From Gammaproteobacteria bacterium (GTDB taxonomy: Bacteria; Pseudomonadota; Gammaproteobacteria; SZUA-229), in the NCBI GenBank assembly GCA_016744065.1, contig JADGFA010000002.1, positions 96,515 through 160,514 on the forward strand: 64,000 bases of DNA, read 5' to 3'. Below are positions 9,649 through 18,905 of this stretch, piece after piece (the stretch's first letter is position 1; each line of letters starts with the position of its first letter). The notes beneath the pieces are model-generated. The model worked only from the letters and a program-made list of their open reading frames with translations. It did not search any database and was not told where the DNA came from. A program made the translations under genes and the position numbers.

Positions 9649-11154
9649 TTAAGTCATAAATCGATCAAGTGAGCGATAAGAAATAGCTTCACTTAAGTGC
9701 TTTGTATTAATATTATCTGAGTTATCCAGGTCTGAAATTGTTCGGCTCATGCGCAAAATTCTATGATAGGCCCGTGCCGACAGTTTTAATTTTTCCATAG
9801 CCTGTTCAAGTAGTTTGCTTTCTGTCGCTTTTAACCGACAAAATTCGTCTGTTTCACGGCTGCTTAATTCAGCATTGGATTTCCCACAACGTAACAGTTG
9901 TTTTTCAAATGCTTTGCTAACCCTGCGTTTTATTGTTTTACTTGTTTCTGTGTTTTTAACATCTTTAGATAAAATTTTCCGATCAACTGCCGGCACTTCA
10001 ATATGAATATCAATTCTATCGAGTAATGGAGCAGAAATTTTTGAACGATGTTTGCGTTGCTGCTCAGTAGAGCATTGGCATAATGATTTTCCATCACAGT
10101 TATAACCTTGAGGGCAAGGATTCATAGCAGCAATTAATTGAAAGCGAGCAGGGAATTCTGCCTGACGAGCGGATCTGGAAATAATGATTGTTCCTGTTTC
10201 CAGGGGTTCACGTAAAACATCCAGAGTGTGGCGATTAAATTCAGTGAGTTCATCCAGAAAAAGTATGCCATTATGGGCCAGTGAAATCTCACCTGGTTTT
10301 GGGTTTGATCCACCACCCACTAAAGCAACACCGGAAGCCGTATGATGAGGTGCACGAAAGGGGCGCTGCCCCCATTTATCTATATTAAAACCCTGATGGC
10401 TAATAGAGCAGATCGCAGCGCTATCAATGGCCTGTTGTTCGGTTAGTTCAGGAAGCAAGCTGGGTAGTCGGGAAGCCAGCATGGTTTTGCCTGTTCCAGG
10501 TGGTCCTATCATTAATAAATTGTGTCTGCCTGCGGCTGCAATTTCCAGAGCACGTTTTGCACGGTGTTGTCCTTTAACGTCGCAGATATCAAGCGTATGT
10601 TGAGTTTGAATTATTGGGCTTGTTTCCGGGCGTTGCAAACCATCCTGCTGGTGTAGATAGCGACAAATATCAAGTAAGTGGACTGCCTGAAAAATATCTA
10701 CATTTTTAATTAATGCAGCCAGTGTTGCAGATGCCTGGGGTAAAATTAAAGTGTGTTGTCGTTTTTTTGCGCCTAGTGCAACAGGCAGAGCACCGTTCAC
10801 AGGTCGCAATTTACCGCTTAGTGCTAACTCGCCATGGAATTCAAGTTGCTGTAAAGCGTCATCGGGTATTTGTCTGGATGCGGCAAGAATCCCAATTGCA
10901 ATAGGCAGGTCGTAACGGCCACCATCTTTAGGCAGGTCTGCTGGTGCAAGATTGACAGTAATTCTTTGCATGGGGAAGTCAAAGCCCGAATTTATGATAG
11001 CAGCACGAACCCTGTCTTTGCTTTCACGCACAGCCGCTTCGGGAAGTCCGACAATCGAAAGTGCTGGCAGGCCGCTGGAAATATGCACTTCAACACTAAC
11101 AGGGAGTGCTGTTATACCATTGAGTGCCTGGGTGTTGATAGAGGCGTATGACAT
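9649..11154 (-). CDS. comM: ComM/YifB-family AAA+ ATPase (magnesium-chelatase-like)
   Basis: About 501 residues from the ATG at 11154 (MSYASINTQ, the usual family start); an ATG three codons earlier (11163) is also possible. Numbering from 11163: Lon-like N-terminal domain (about 1-170, with SIVGLPEAAVRESKDRV), Walker A GPPGTGKT (220-227), Walker B ILFLDE (301-306), a Cys-rich stretch CPQGYNCDGKSLCQC, and a C-terminal helical domain. ComM is a hexameric helicase that drives branch migration during natural transformation, widening the integrated donor strand. It works with DprA, encoded at 57114, suggesting that competence functions are kept, though uptake genes are not in the window. Confidence 0.93.
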   Translation of the reverse strand: MSYASINTQALNGITALPVSVEVHISSGLPALSIVGLPEAAVRESKDRVRAAIINSGFDFPMQRITVNLAPADLPKDGGRYDLPIAIGILAASRQIPDDALQQLEFHGELALSGKLRPVNGALPVALGAKKRQHTLILPQASATLAALIKNVDIFQAVHLLDICRYLHQQDGLQRPETSPIIQTQHTLDICDVKGQHRAKRALEIAAAGRHNLLMIGPPGTGKTMLASRLPSLLPELTEQQAIDSAAICSISHQGFNIDKWGQRPFRAPHHTASGVALVGGGSNPKPGEISLAHNGILFLDELTEFNRHTLDVLREPLETGTIIISRSARQAEFPARFQLIAAMNPCPQGYNCDGKSLCQCSTEQQRKHRSKISAPLLDRIDIHIEVPAVDRKILSKDVKNTETSKTIKRRVSKAFEKQLLRCGKSNAELSSRETDEFCRLKATESKLLEQAMEKLKLSARAYHRILRMSRTISDLDNSDNINTKHLSEAISYRSLDRFMT

Positions 11155-11284
11155 GGATTCCATTCCTTAAAGTATGTCGAGCTAAATATTTTTTATGTTA
11201 TCGGTATTTATTGTTCCTGTTAATCATTAGACCTATAACAGAGCGGGTAAAATATAACGCTAGTTAAAGCTACTCACTTTAAAG

Positions 11285-11521
11285 TCACTTGTCTAATTTA
11301 TTTACACGATCTTCTAATTCTTTTAGTTGTTTTAATGTGCGTGCTAATAAAGCTGTTTGTACATCAAACTCTTCTCGACTAACCAGGTTCATTTGTCGAA
11401 GACTGGATTCAAGAATGGCTTTAATATTATTTTTAACATCAGATTGCAGGGTTTTAAAGCTGTCTGGTATAACAGATGACAGCTTATCGGCAAGGTCATT
11501 CAGGCTTTGATTATCAATCAT
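11285..11521 (-). CDS. ubiK: Ubiquinone biosynthesis accessory factor UbiK (BMFP-domain protein)
   Basis: 78 residues from the ATG at 11521 (MIDNQSLNDLADKLSS); the longer open frame to 11584 adds sequence not seen in the family. The region LVSREEFDVQTALLARTLKQ followed by a coiled coil is characteristic of YqiC/UbiK. In E. coli UbiK assists the lipid-associated Ubi complex in aerobic ubiquinone synthesis, probably with UbiJ, and forms a trimeric coiled coil that can bind membranes. It lies between comM and the divergent porin-glnK-amtB unit, a common neighbourhood in Gammaproteobacteria. Its upstream region overlaps the NtrC-like boxes of that unit. Confidence 0.9.
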   Translation of the reverse strand: MIDNQSLNDLADKLSSVIPDSFKTLQSDVKNNIKAILESSLRQMNLVSREEFDVQTALLARTLKQLKELEDRVNKLDK

Positions 11522-11589
11522 GGGTCTGCTCAGTTGAAATGTGTGTTCAGTGTACATTAAAAGTAATGCACCTGCTTTGTGCAAAATAA

Positions 11590-11606
11590 AGCACCAAAAT
11601 AGAGCG
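11590..11606 (+). promoter_or_regulatory. NtrC-like enhancer box 1 for porin-glnK-amtB
   Basis: AGCACCAAAATAGAGCG matches the enteric NtrC site TGCACCAAAATGGTGCA at 13 of 17 positions. Its centre is about 141 bases before the start predicted from the sigma-54 promoter at 11713, close to the -140 site of E. coli glnA. Confidence 0.65.
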
Positions 11607-11619
11607 TGGATATTTTTTA

Positions 11620-11636
11620 TGTTTCATTCTGGTGCA
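11620..11636 (+). promoter_or_regulatory. NtrC-like enhancer box 2 for porin-glnK-amtB
   Basis: TGTTTCATTCTGGTGCA keeps the right half TGGTGCA perfectly and matches 11 of 17 consensus positions. It is 30 bases (about three helical turns) from box 1 and centred near -111. The pair spacing is that expected for two NtrC dimers on one face. Confidence 0.55.
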
Positions 11637-11712
11637 TATAAGGCGTGAGAAATTAAGATAAAGAATGCAATAAAAACATATAACTGCATGTTTTTATTAG
11701 AAATTATGTAGT

Positions 11713-11728
11713 TGGCACGTCTGCTGCT
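11713..11728 (+). promoter_or_regulatory. Sigma-54 (-24/-12) promoter of porin-glnK-amtB
   Basis: TGGCACGTCTGCTGCT contains GG and GC separated by exactly 10 bases and a perfect TGGCACG -24 element. The predicted transcription start is about 11739, 43 bases before the porin ATG. Confidence 0.8.
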
Positions 11729-11781
11729 GTGTACTCTGTCACATTATATTAAAAATAATTTAAACAAACCTGGGGTTTTAC

Positions 11782-12441
11782 ATGAAAAAGCTAAATATTT
11801 TGGCAATTAGCGCAGCAGTAGCTGGTGTAGTTTCAAGCAGTACAGCGTCGGCTGATCTGGTGGGTAATATTGGCCTTTCTAATAATTATATATGGCGTGG
11901 TGTTACGCAAACTGATGACCAGGCCGCTATCAGTGGTGGTATTGATTATTCAAATGATTCAGGTGCCTATGCTGGTTCCTGGGTTTCAAATGTTGATTAC
12001 GGAAGTACTGCGTCAGATGGCTCTTATGAAATGGATCTTTACTTTGGTTATGGTGGTGAGGCAGGTTCAGTTGCTTATGATGTTGGTTTTATCTACTACG
12101 CCTATCCACTAGATACAGATGCTGATTTTTCTGAAATATATGCAGGTGTTGACGCAGCAGGTGTTGAGTTCGATATTGCTTTCACAGTAGATACAGATGC
12201 AGGTGGTGATGATGCAAATATATATGCTTCACTAGCATATTCATTTGATTTAGGTGATGAACTGAGTCTAGGGCTTTTAGTAGGTGATTATGAGTTTGAT
12301 GATGACGCTGCTACAGACTACATACATTACTCAGCCAAATTGTCCAAAGGCGATTTTTCATTTGGCCTGGAAGCAAATGATATTGATGGTGATGATGACA
12401 TGCGCGTTGTAGTTGCATGGGGTAAGGAATTTACACTTTAA
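11782..12441 (+). CDS. TorF-family putative outer-membrane porin
   Basis: 219 residues. A Sec signal peptide (MKKLNILAISAAVAGVVSSS, cleavage near TASA-D at about 24) is followed by LVGNIGLSNNYIWRGVTQT, the opening of the TorF/Gcw_chp family of small Asp/Gly/Tyr-rich beta-barrel proteins. Alternating hydrophobic residues and an aromatic-ending strand at the C-terminus (VVAWGKEFTL) fit an outer-membrane protein. The substrate is unknown. It is the first gene after a sigma-54 promoter with NtrC boxes and precedes glnK-amtB, so passage of a nitrogen compound through the outer membrane is a reasonable inference. A strong terminator follows. Confidence 0.85.
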   Translation: MKKLNILAISAAVAGVVSSSTASADLVGNIGLSNNYIWRGVTQTDDQAAISGGIDYSNDSGAYAGSWVSNVDYGSTASDGSYEMDLYFGYGGEAGSVAYDVGFIYYAYPLDTDADFSEIYAGVDAAGVEFDIAFTVDTDAGGDDANIYASLAYSFDLGDELSLGLLVGDYEFDDDAATDYIHYSAKLSKGDFSFGLEANDIDGDDDMRVVVAWGKEFTL

Positions 12442-12451
12442 AGAAACGTTC

Positions 12452-12481
12452 AGGCAAATGAATTTTCATTTGCCTTTTTTT
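12452..12481 (+). terminator. Intrinsic terminator (possible attenuator) between porin gene and glnK
   Basis: AGGCAAATGA (12452-12461) and TCATTTGCCT (12466-12475) make a perfect 10-base stem with an ATTT loop, followed by TTTTTT. Only 34 bases separate it from the glnK start, leaving little room for another promoter, so read-through probably supplies glnK-amtB. Confidence 0.85.
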
Positions 12482-12482
12482 A

Positions 12483-12496
12483 GTCTGTTCGCAGAC
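12483..12496 (+). other. Small hairpin with TTCG tetraloop before glnK
   Basis: GTCTG-TTCG-CAGAC forms a 5-base stem closed by a UUCG loop in RNA, 8 bases before the GGAG ribosome site (12505-12508). It may protect or mark the 5' end of a processed glnK-amtB message; this is inference. Confidence 0.5.
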
Positions 12497-12512
12497 GTAT
12501 TTTTGGAGATGA

Positions 12513-12854
<342 letters not shown>

Positions 12855-12872
12855 TTATTGAGGGTATAAAAA

Positions 12873-14141
12873 GTGGAAAATCAAATTTTCGAACTTCAAT
12901 ATGCAATGGACACCTTTTATTTTTTGGTGTGCGGTGCATTAGTTATGTGGATGGCGGCAGGTTTCTCAATGTTAGAAGCGGGTCTTGTGCGTTCAAAAAA
13001 TACAACTGAAATATTAACCAAGAATGTGGCGTTGTTCGCTATTTCCTGCATTATGTATATGGTTTCAGGTTATGAAATTATGTATCAAGGTGGTTATTTT
13101 CTTGCGGGTATTGCTGGAGGTGAGTCGTTAGTTAAAGATGCGCTAACAACATCGGCAGAAAATGGTTTTGGGGGTGACTCGGTATATTCCAGTGCTTCTG
13201 ATTTCTTCTTCCAGGTGGTGTTTGTTGCAACCGCCATGTCTATCGTATCAGGTGCAGTTGCAGAGCGTATGAAGCTCTGGGCTTTTCTTGCTTTTGCCGT
13301 TGTTATGACGGGCTTCATATACCCAATGGAAGGTGCATGGACATGGGGTAGTGCATCAGTATTTGGTATGTTTACTTTAGGTGATGAGGGCTTTTCTGAT
13401 TTTGCAGGTTCGGGGATTGTTCATATGGCGGGCGCTTCAGCTGCTTTAGCCGGTGTACTTTTATTAGGTGCTCGTAAAGGCAAGTATGGTGCGAATGGTC
13501 AGATACACCCTATTCCAGGCGCTAACTTACCTATGGCAACATTAGGTACATTTATTTTATGGATGGGCTGGTTTGGGTTTAATGGTGGTTCAGTTTTAAA
13601 GCTGGGTGATATAGCAAGTGCCAATTCTGTTGCGATGGTCTTTTTGAACACCAATGCAGCGGCAGCTGGTGGTGCAATTGCGGCGTTAATTGCAGCTCGT
13701 TTATTATTTGGTAAAGCAGATTTAACCATGTTATTAAACGGAGCACTTGCTGGTTTGGTTGCGATTACTGCGGAGCCGTCAACACCAACAGCATTACAGG
13801 CAACTATGTTTGGTGCGATTGGTGGTGTGCTGGTTGTATTCAGTATTATCGCACTGGATAAGATGAAAATTGATGATCCTGTTGGTGCTATCTCTGTTCA
13901 TGGAACATGTGGTTTATTAGGTTTGTTGTTAGTACCTATTACCAATCCAGAAGGCGCAACATTTGCCGGCCAGTTATTAGGTGCAGCAACTATCTTTATC
14001 TGGGTATTTGGAACAAGCTTTGCAGTATGGATGGCCATTAAAATTGTTATGGGTATTCGTGTTAGTGAAGAAGATGAATATGAAGGTATGGATCTGGTTG
14101 ATTGTGGTATGGAGGCCTACCCTGAGTTTACGACTAAATAA
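12873..14141 (+). CDS. amtB: Ammonium transporter AmtB
   Basis: 422 residues; starts at GTG 12873 after GAGG. About eleven hydrophobic helices are visible, with the family motifs AGFSMLEAGLVRSKN near the N-terminus, DFAGSGIVHMAGASAALAG (pore His region) and VHGTCGLLGLL with the second pore His. No separate signal peptide precedes the first helix. AmtB trimers conduct ammonium/ammonia across the inner membrane and are plugged by GlnK, encoded just upstream. A terminator follows at 14192. It is part of the same nitrogen-limitation unit as the TorF-like porin. Confidence 0.96.
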   Translation: MENQIFELQYAMDTFYFLVCGALVMWMAAGFSMLEAGLVRSKNTTEILTKNVALFAISCIMYMVSGYEIMYQGGYFLAGIAGGESLVKDALTTSAENGFGGDSVYSSASDFFFQVVFVATAMSIVSGAVAERMKLWAFLAFAVVMTGFIYPMEGAWTWGSASVFGMFTLGDEGFSDFAGSGIVHMAGASAALAGVLLLGARKGKYGANGQIHPIPGANLPMATLGTFILWMGWFGFNGGSVLKLGDIASANSVAMVFLNTNAAAAGGAIAALIAARLLFGKADLTMLLNGALAGLVAITAEPSTPTALQATMFGAIGGVLVVFSIIALDKMKIDDPVGAISVHGTCGLLGLLLVPITNPEGATFAGQLLGAATIFIWVFGTSFAVWMAIKIVMGIRVSEEDEYEGMDLVDCGMEAYPEFTTK

Positions 14142-14191
14142 TATAGTTGATAAATACCAGTAGTTTAGACTCCTGCTGGATTGTGGTTGAA

Positions 14192-14221
14192 GCCGATGCG
14201 ATAGCATCGGCTTCTTTTTTT
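14192..14221 (+). terminator. Intrinsic terminator after amtB
   Basis: GCCGATGC and GCATCGGC pair around GATA, followed by TTCTTTTTTTT. It ends the porin-glnK-amtB unit. Confidence 0.9.
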
Positions 14222-14246
14222 TGGGAAAAAAATATATACTAGCGCA

Positions 14247-14693
14247 ATGCCTTATTTTAAAAAAATTATCATTACGTTTCTGTTAATTCAGTATTCATGC
14301 TGTTCACATGCAGAAATATACAAATGGGTAGATGAGCAGGGAGAAACCCACTATGGAGATAAATCTGTTGTTAACTCAAAAGAGGTAGATGTTGATATAT
14401 CGAAGCAGGGGCATATTAAAATAAACAACAAAAGAGAGATCAGGCGGAAAAAGTTATTAGAAACGTATGCCGATGATCAGCAGCGTAAAGATAAAGAGAA
14501 AAAAAAGCAGAAAAAAAAGAGGAAAAAACTAAAGCGTGAATGTATTAAATCAAAAGACAGGTTGAGGCATTATGAGCGTGCAAGCTCGTTATATAAGCTG
14601 GATAAAGATGGCAACAGAATTACCATGTCTAATGAAAAAAGGGAGCAGAAAACATCGGCATTGCGTGAAAAAATAAAGAAATATTGTAAGTAA
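14247..14693 (+). CDS. DUF4124-domain exported protein
   Basis: 148 residues. A signal peptide (to about CSHA, residue 22) is followed by EIYKWVDEQGETHYGDKS, the DUF4124 motif, a short beta unit common at the N-terminus of proteobacterial periplasmic proteins. The rest is extremely rich in Lys, Arg and Glu (KDKEKKKQKKKRKKLKRE at about 92-109) and probably a charged helix. A conserved cysteine occurs near the end. Function is unknown. It stands alone between the amtB terminator and a gene on the other strand. A second DUF4124 protein is encoded at 36208. Confidence 0.8.
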   Translation: MPYFKKIIITFLLIQYSCCSHAEIYKWVDEQGETHYGDKSVVNSKEVDVDISKQGHIKINNKREIRRKKLLETYADDQQRKDKEKKKQKKKRKKLKRECIKSKDRLRHYERASSLYKLDKDGNRITMSNEKREQKTSALREKIKKYCK

Positions 14694-14791
14694 TGTTCAG
14701 GGTGGTATTTATACTATTTTAATGGGTATGCGAATAAATAAGAATTAATGTTAGTTTATTAATTTGTTTTAATATTTTTATAGCCAAAGTT

Positions 14792-17137
14792 TTAGACAGT
14801 TGTGGATAGAGAATTAATAACCATACCAAGTGCATGATCGAATGCTGAATGATCTGCAATTATTTGTGATGTGCTTTCTGCTATTTCATGGGTGAAAGTT
14901 TCAGCATCTTTCTCTATGACTTTGATGCCAAGTCTGTCAACGAAAACAAGCTTAGCCTCTTCCATGATGATGACTGACAGTTTAACGCGTCGTGCAGCCG
15001 AATTTTCACCATTAAACACTTTGAACCAGACGCCCGGGCGTATTTCGTTGGGTAGTTTGGCTATTTTCTCACGGGCTACATTAGCCTGTTCAAGCAGAGG
15101 ATCAATAATGTCCTCTTCAAACTCGAGTACGGGCTCAGATATAACTTCAGGTCCTGTGTCGTCCAGGTTGTTTTCGGTTTCTTCGACAGAAGTGAAGTAT
15201 GTGTTATTTCTTGAACTGTTTTCAGGATTAAATTCACTATCAGTAAGCATATTTTCAAAATTTAAAAATACACCGTTTATCTCTGTTTCAATATCGACAG
15301 GGTTTTGTTTCGTGGTTAATAAACAGGTTTGCACAGTATCAAGTAATTCATCTTTTTCAGTGCTTAGTTGATTGTATGCCTGAGATGACTCAATAGGCTG
15401 TAATAGCTGGATGAATTTATTTATAGTATTAACTGACTCACGCCAGTTGTCGCTATTTTTTCCAAACTTAATATAGCGATGGAACATAAGTGTTGACCAG
15501 AATTTAAGAATGAGTTTTTGTGCAACTTTAGGTAGTGATTTATTTGTAACGTGGTATTGTAATTCAGCAAGTACAACTTCACGAGCATGTGTTTGCAGTA
15601 CTGTTTTTTGAGTTGTTCTTTCCTCTTCGGCTACTTTTTTTAGTTCATTAAATTCAATGTTTTCTAACTGCGATGCAGAATTTTCAAAACTGTCAATATT
15701 AATGTCAAAATCACTTAACAGTGTTTCTACAACATTATTTAGCTCAGTAAAAAGAGTGTCTTCTTTTGAGATAAGGCCGCGCCCCATATGAGCGATAAGG
15801 TTAAGCGTTGTTCTACATGGGTGCTCCCCATCGGCAAAGAATTTTTTGTCTAGCATGGCTACTTTTATAACGGGTATCTGTAATCTAAGTAGCAGGTTGG
15901 TGATAGGTTCAGAAATACTAACGTCTTCAACAATGGCATTGAATAGCATTTCAATAAAGTCGATGGTTTTTTCATCTACCTGGTTAACCTGTTTCGTAAT
16001 GGCTCCACCGCTGCGACTTCCCATATCTGCAAGCAGTGCACGTTTGAAGTCGGCAGCATCTATCTGTTCTATAGGTGAGCTGGACTGGGAAACATTGTGT
16101 TGCATGCTGGATAGTGCGCTCATGACATCACGGCGATCATAGTATTTCGTACTGCTTCCTGGCTGATCATTATTGGTTGTGGTGAATGAGGCAGGAATCC
16201 CTGGGCCTGATGCTGTTAATTTACCATTTATAAATTGACTGACTACTTGGTGTACTTGCTGTTGAGTGCCTATCTCTGAGGCGTTATTGGCAGTCCCTGC
16301 CGTAATGCCTGCTGCTTTGATGCCCTGTGAATTATAATTAAATGTGGATGACTGATTTGTATTGTAGGTTGGGTTTTCTAAATATACGGCATCTGTTTCT
16401 GACGACTGTTCTACGACGGGGTTCTGTGTTCTGGGATTAGGCGCCTTTTTATTTGTAGTGTCGCCCAGTTTTATTTGTGGTAAAACACCATGTTCGATAA
16501 ATACCTGATTCAGTTTTTTATATAAGGATTCTAAATGTAAAATAACTTCCTGATCGAATAGTTTATATAGTACAAGTTTATTATTGGTCGAGAGCTCGAT
16601 ATTAATTAATGCATTTTTAAATGAATCGCAGATATTTTTTGGTGCTAGCGCATCTTTATCAAAAATGGCAGATGATTTTAGTGATAAAAATTCAACCCTG
16701 GCCTCAAGGTGATTAACGGCTTCACCATATAAATTCATGGCTTTGGAGTGCATGGCTGAAACGGCTACCATCTCCTCCATTTCATCCTGATCAACCAGGC
16801 TGAGTTCGTCTTCATCAATTGTTTTTGGATTGTTTTGCTTATTAGCAGGTTGTAAATATGCTTTCAGATTGGCTGCGAAATTTTGTCCAATTTGTTTACG
16901 TTCAATACGCAGCATACGCATGGTATCGAAGTACTGATTCTGATCTTCATTTGAGTCGGCATTTTCGGCTAGTTGAAATAGCATATCATCTGCGCCATCA
17001 AACATACGACCAATTAATTCAGACAGCTCTTCATTAAGGCAGCCTGTTATTTTGCCGATTAATGTTTTCAGGTTATCACTAACACCCTGTCTGGATGTTC
17101 GAGATGTATTGTCAAACTTATGTATTATCGCGCTCAT
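14792..17137 (-). CDS. DUF1631 family protein
   Basis: 781 residues, no signal or membrane segment. The N-terminal 120 residues (MFDGADDMLFQLAENADSNE, then MRMLRIERKQIGQNF) and the C-terminal part with PGVWFKVFNGENSAARRVKLSVII and VFVDRLGIKV match the DUF1631 family of large helical proteins in Gammaproteobacteria. The C-terminal segment resembles a PilZ-like beta barrel, which might bind c-di-GMP, but I do not see a clear RxxxR motif. A long low-complexity Asn/Ser/Thr region (about 235-330) separates the halves. It is monocistronic. Cellular role not established. Confidence 0.82.
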   Translation of the reverse strand: MSAIIHKFDNTSRTSRQGVSDNLKTLIGKITGCLNEELSELIGRMFDGADDMLFQLAENADSNEDQNQYFDTMRMLRIERKQIGQNFAANLKAYLQPANKQNNPKTIDEDELSLVDQDEMEEMVAVSAMHSKAMNLYGEAVNHLEARVEFLSLKSSAIFDKDALAPKNICDSFKNALINIELSTNNKLVLYKLFDQEVILHLESLYKKLNQVFIEHGVLPQIKLGDTTNKKAPNPRTQNPVVEQSSETDAVYLENPTYNTNQSSTFNYNSQGIKAAGITAGTANNASEIGTQQQVHQVVSQFINGKLTASGPGIPASFTTTNNDQPGSSTKYYDRRDVMSALSSMQHNVSQSSSPIEQIDAADFKRALLADMGSRSGGAITKQVNQVDEKTIDFIEMLFNAIVEDVSISEPITNLLLRLQIPVIKVAMLDKKFFADGEHPCRTTLNLIAHMGRGLISKEDTLFTELNNVVETLLSDFDINIDSFENSASQLENIEFNELKKVAEEERTTQKTVLQTHAREVVLAELQYHVTNKSLPKVAQKLILKFWSTLMFHRYIKFGKNSDNWRESVNTINKFIQLLQPIESSQAYNQLSTEKDELLDTVQTCLLTTKQNPVDIETEINGVFLNFENMLTDSEFNPENSSRNNTYFTSVEETENNLDDTGPEVISEPVLEFEEDIIDPLLEQANVAREKIAKLPNEIRPGVWFKVFNGENSAARRVKLSVIIMEEAKLVFVDRLGIKVIEKDAETFTHEIAESTSQIIADHSAFDHALGMVINSLSTTV

Positions 17138-17520
17138 GTATTTTATCCGCCAGGAATTTAATTACATAATGGCACTATAGATTCTAACCCTGAAAAAAGC
17201 TTTTGCTTTTGCGTTAGTGCGCATCGTCATAAAGAAGGTTTAACCTTCGGATGCTTTTAACATTTGAGATGTGTGACGAATTTAAAATTACACATCATGT
17301 CAATAATTTAGTTGTTTTTGAGGCAACCTGTCGTGAGCTGGTTCACACAAAAGAGCTAATTACTATTATTGCCCGATTATCGACTGGTTTCAGAGGGCCA
17401 TAAATCAATTTTAATCCTGATTTATGGCAATGTGGGGGAAATTTGCCCTATACAGGATAAACGGTATATGTGGCGCTCTGAGGGCGGGTAAAGCGCCTGG
17501 GTAATTGTTCTTCTGCAGCT
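17138..17520. other. 383-base intergenic region between DUF1631 and HDOD genes
   Basis: It must hold the DUF1631 promoter (minus strand) and the 3' end of the HDOD transcript. It contains GAAGGTTTAACCTTC (about 17233-17247) flanked by GCATC and GATGC, the 11-base inverted repeat listed next, and GGCGCT/AGCGCC (17472-17477 and 17492-17497), which may end the HDOD transcript. I see no coding potential. Confidence 0.6.
17397..17428. repeat. Perfect inverted repeat, 11-base arms
   Basis: GCCATAAATCA (17397-17407) and TGATTTATGGC (17418-17428) are exact complements with a 10-base spacer. No T run follows on either strand, so it is more like a protein-binding or RNA-structural site than a standard terminator. 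Confidence 0.6.
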
Positions 17521-18384
17521 TTAAACCCTGGGGCAGATGATATCCAGTACTTCGGCTGCCTGTTCCCAGGCCTGCTCCATTACTTCAGGTAAAATTTTTA
17601 AATCCAGTCCTGTTATTTCCAGTGACTGGGGCTCAAAAGCGGGGTAGTCGTCGAGTAAGTGTTCATCTACCTCAATGTCGGGCTCCAGGGCATTAACTAC
17701 ACAGTTGGCAATGTGTACAATTGAGGTCTCCATGCGATAATTTTTGGCTTTAAGCGGGGTGTGGTGGTAGGCAACAACTTCTTTCAGGGTATCTGACAGC
17801 TTCCATGCATCGATTAATGCAGCGCCAACATCACCGTGGGTAAAGCCAATAATTTTTTGTTCAGAGCGGAACAGCTGCCCATCTGATTCAGCGGCTTCAA
17901 GAAGAACTTGTTGTGATAGATCAGGCTCCTTGAAGTATAAAATCAATTTACCGATATCGTGCAGCATGCCTGCAACAAACAGGCGTTCACCGTGTAAAAT
18001 ATTGCAGTGCTTGGATAGCAGGCGTGAAACAATGCCCGTGTGTATGCTGTGTCGCCAGAAAAGGTCAATATCCACTAGTTGATTAGGCAGCCGCTTGAAT
18101 GTATCAACCGCCGATGTAGCCAGTACCAGATTGCGTAGATCCTCTTCACCAATAACCGAAACGGCTCTGCTAACGAGTTCTATTTTGACTCTGAGTGAAT
18201 AATAGGCGCTATTAACAATACGTAAAATACGTGCAGTCAGAGCAGGATCATGGCCAATTATTTCGCCAAGCTGTTTGGCATCATGGTCCTGGTCTTCAAG
18301 TACCTGAGAGATGCGGATGTATATTTCAGGTAATGAAATAAGTTTGATGACACCTTTTACGAGGTCTTCGGGTTTACGAGCCAT
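17521..18384 (-). CDS. HDOD-domain signalling protein
   Basis: 287 residues, cytoplasmic. The N-terminal and central part carries the HDOD pattern: GHDPALTARILRIVNSAYYS, then SVIGEEDLRNLVLATSAV, and a retained HD motif in MLHDIGKLIL with a later YHH. HDOD proteins are related to HD phosphohydrolases but usually lack activity and act in regulatory networks such as c-di-GMP signalling and motility. Here the HD pair and downstream His residues are present, so some catalysis is conceivable. It lies downstream of the FHA gene on the same strand with 172 bases between them; the two could be co-transcribed. Targets are unknown. Confidence 0.88.
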   Translation of the reverse strand: MARKPEDLVKGVIKLISLPEIYIRISQVLEDQDHDAKQLGEIIGHDPALTARILRIVNSAYYSLRVKIELVSRAVSVIGEEDLRNLVLATSAVDTFKRLPNQLVDIDLFWRHSIHTGIVSRLLSKHCNILHGERLFVAGMLHDIGKLILYFKEPDLSQQVLLEAAESDGQLFRSEQKIIGFTHGDVGAALIDAWKLSDTLKEVVAYHHTPLKAKNYRMETSIVHIANCVVNALEPDIEVDEHLLDDYPAFEPQSLEITGLDLKILPEVMEQAWEQAAEVLDIICPRV

Positions 18385-18556
18385 TGTTCTCTCTATGTAT
18401 TCTTACGGCAACAAAACGCAAATCAGCAAATGCTGAAGGGGTGTAGCAAATCACCTGTTTGGGTGAATATATAGTAAATAATGGCTTAGTTGACGCGGGT
18501 TTTCTAGCAATCTATAAAAAAAATAAAATAGATACAAATTGTGTGTTTTTTGTATA

Positions 18557-18823
18557 TTAATGCGCGATTTCTGCTCGAGCTATGAGTTCTCTTACGGTGC
18601 AGACATGTTCACCAAAAGAGAGGGTTTGCTCTATGTTGATATAGCCTTCTTTGAAACGTTTACGTTTTCCCTGGTCCATTAAATAGGTGCCGTTAGTAGA
18701 GCCCAGATCAGTCAAATACATCTGGTTATTCAGAACTACAAGCTCTGCATGACGTGAGCTGGTGGTTTTATCAAAAAGCTCTATATTGCCCCGGCGGCCA
18801 ATAATATAAGTTCTGTTTTCCAT
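18557..18823 (-). CDS. Small stand-alone FHA-domain protein
   Basis: 88 residues, essentially only an FHA fold. Visible landmarks are YIIGRRGNIEL, SSRHAELVV (Ser-Arg-His) and LTDLGSTNGTYL (Asn-Gly), the residues that bind phosphothreonine peptides. No other domain is attached, so it probably acts as an adaptor for a kinase substrate. No Ser/Thr kinase gene lies in the window. Its upstream region contains a perfect CRP-like palindrome 83 bases before the start codon, suggesting cAMP or redox control. The neighbouring HDOD gene on the same strand may be functionally linked. Confidence 0.85.
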   Translation of the reverse strand: MENRTYIIGRRGNIELFDKTTSSRHAELVVLNNQMYLTDLGSTNGTYLMDQGKRKRFKEGYINIEQTLSFGEHVCTVRELIARAEIAH

Positions 18824-18905
18824 TTTTATCCTCGGGAACCTTGCGATTCTATAGCGTTTATCATTTTTGCCTGTCGATAATTATAGGACAGACTTAATTA
18901 ACTTG

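Noticed and set aside
18421..18466. Two small hairpins (TCAGC-AAAT-GCTGA and TCACC-TGTTTG-GGTGA) between the FHA and HDOD genes
   Set aside because: Stems are only 5 bases with no T run; too weak to call terminators or regulatory RNA.
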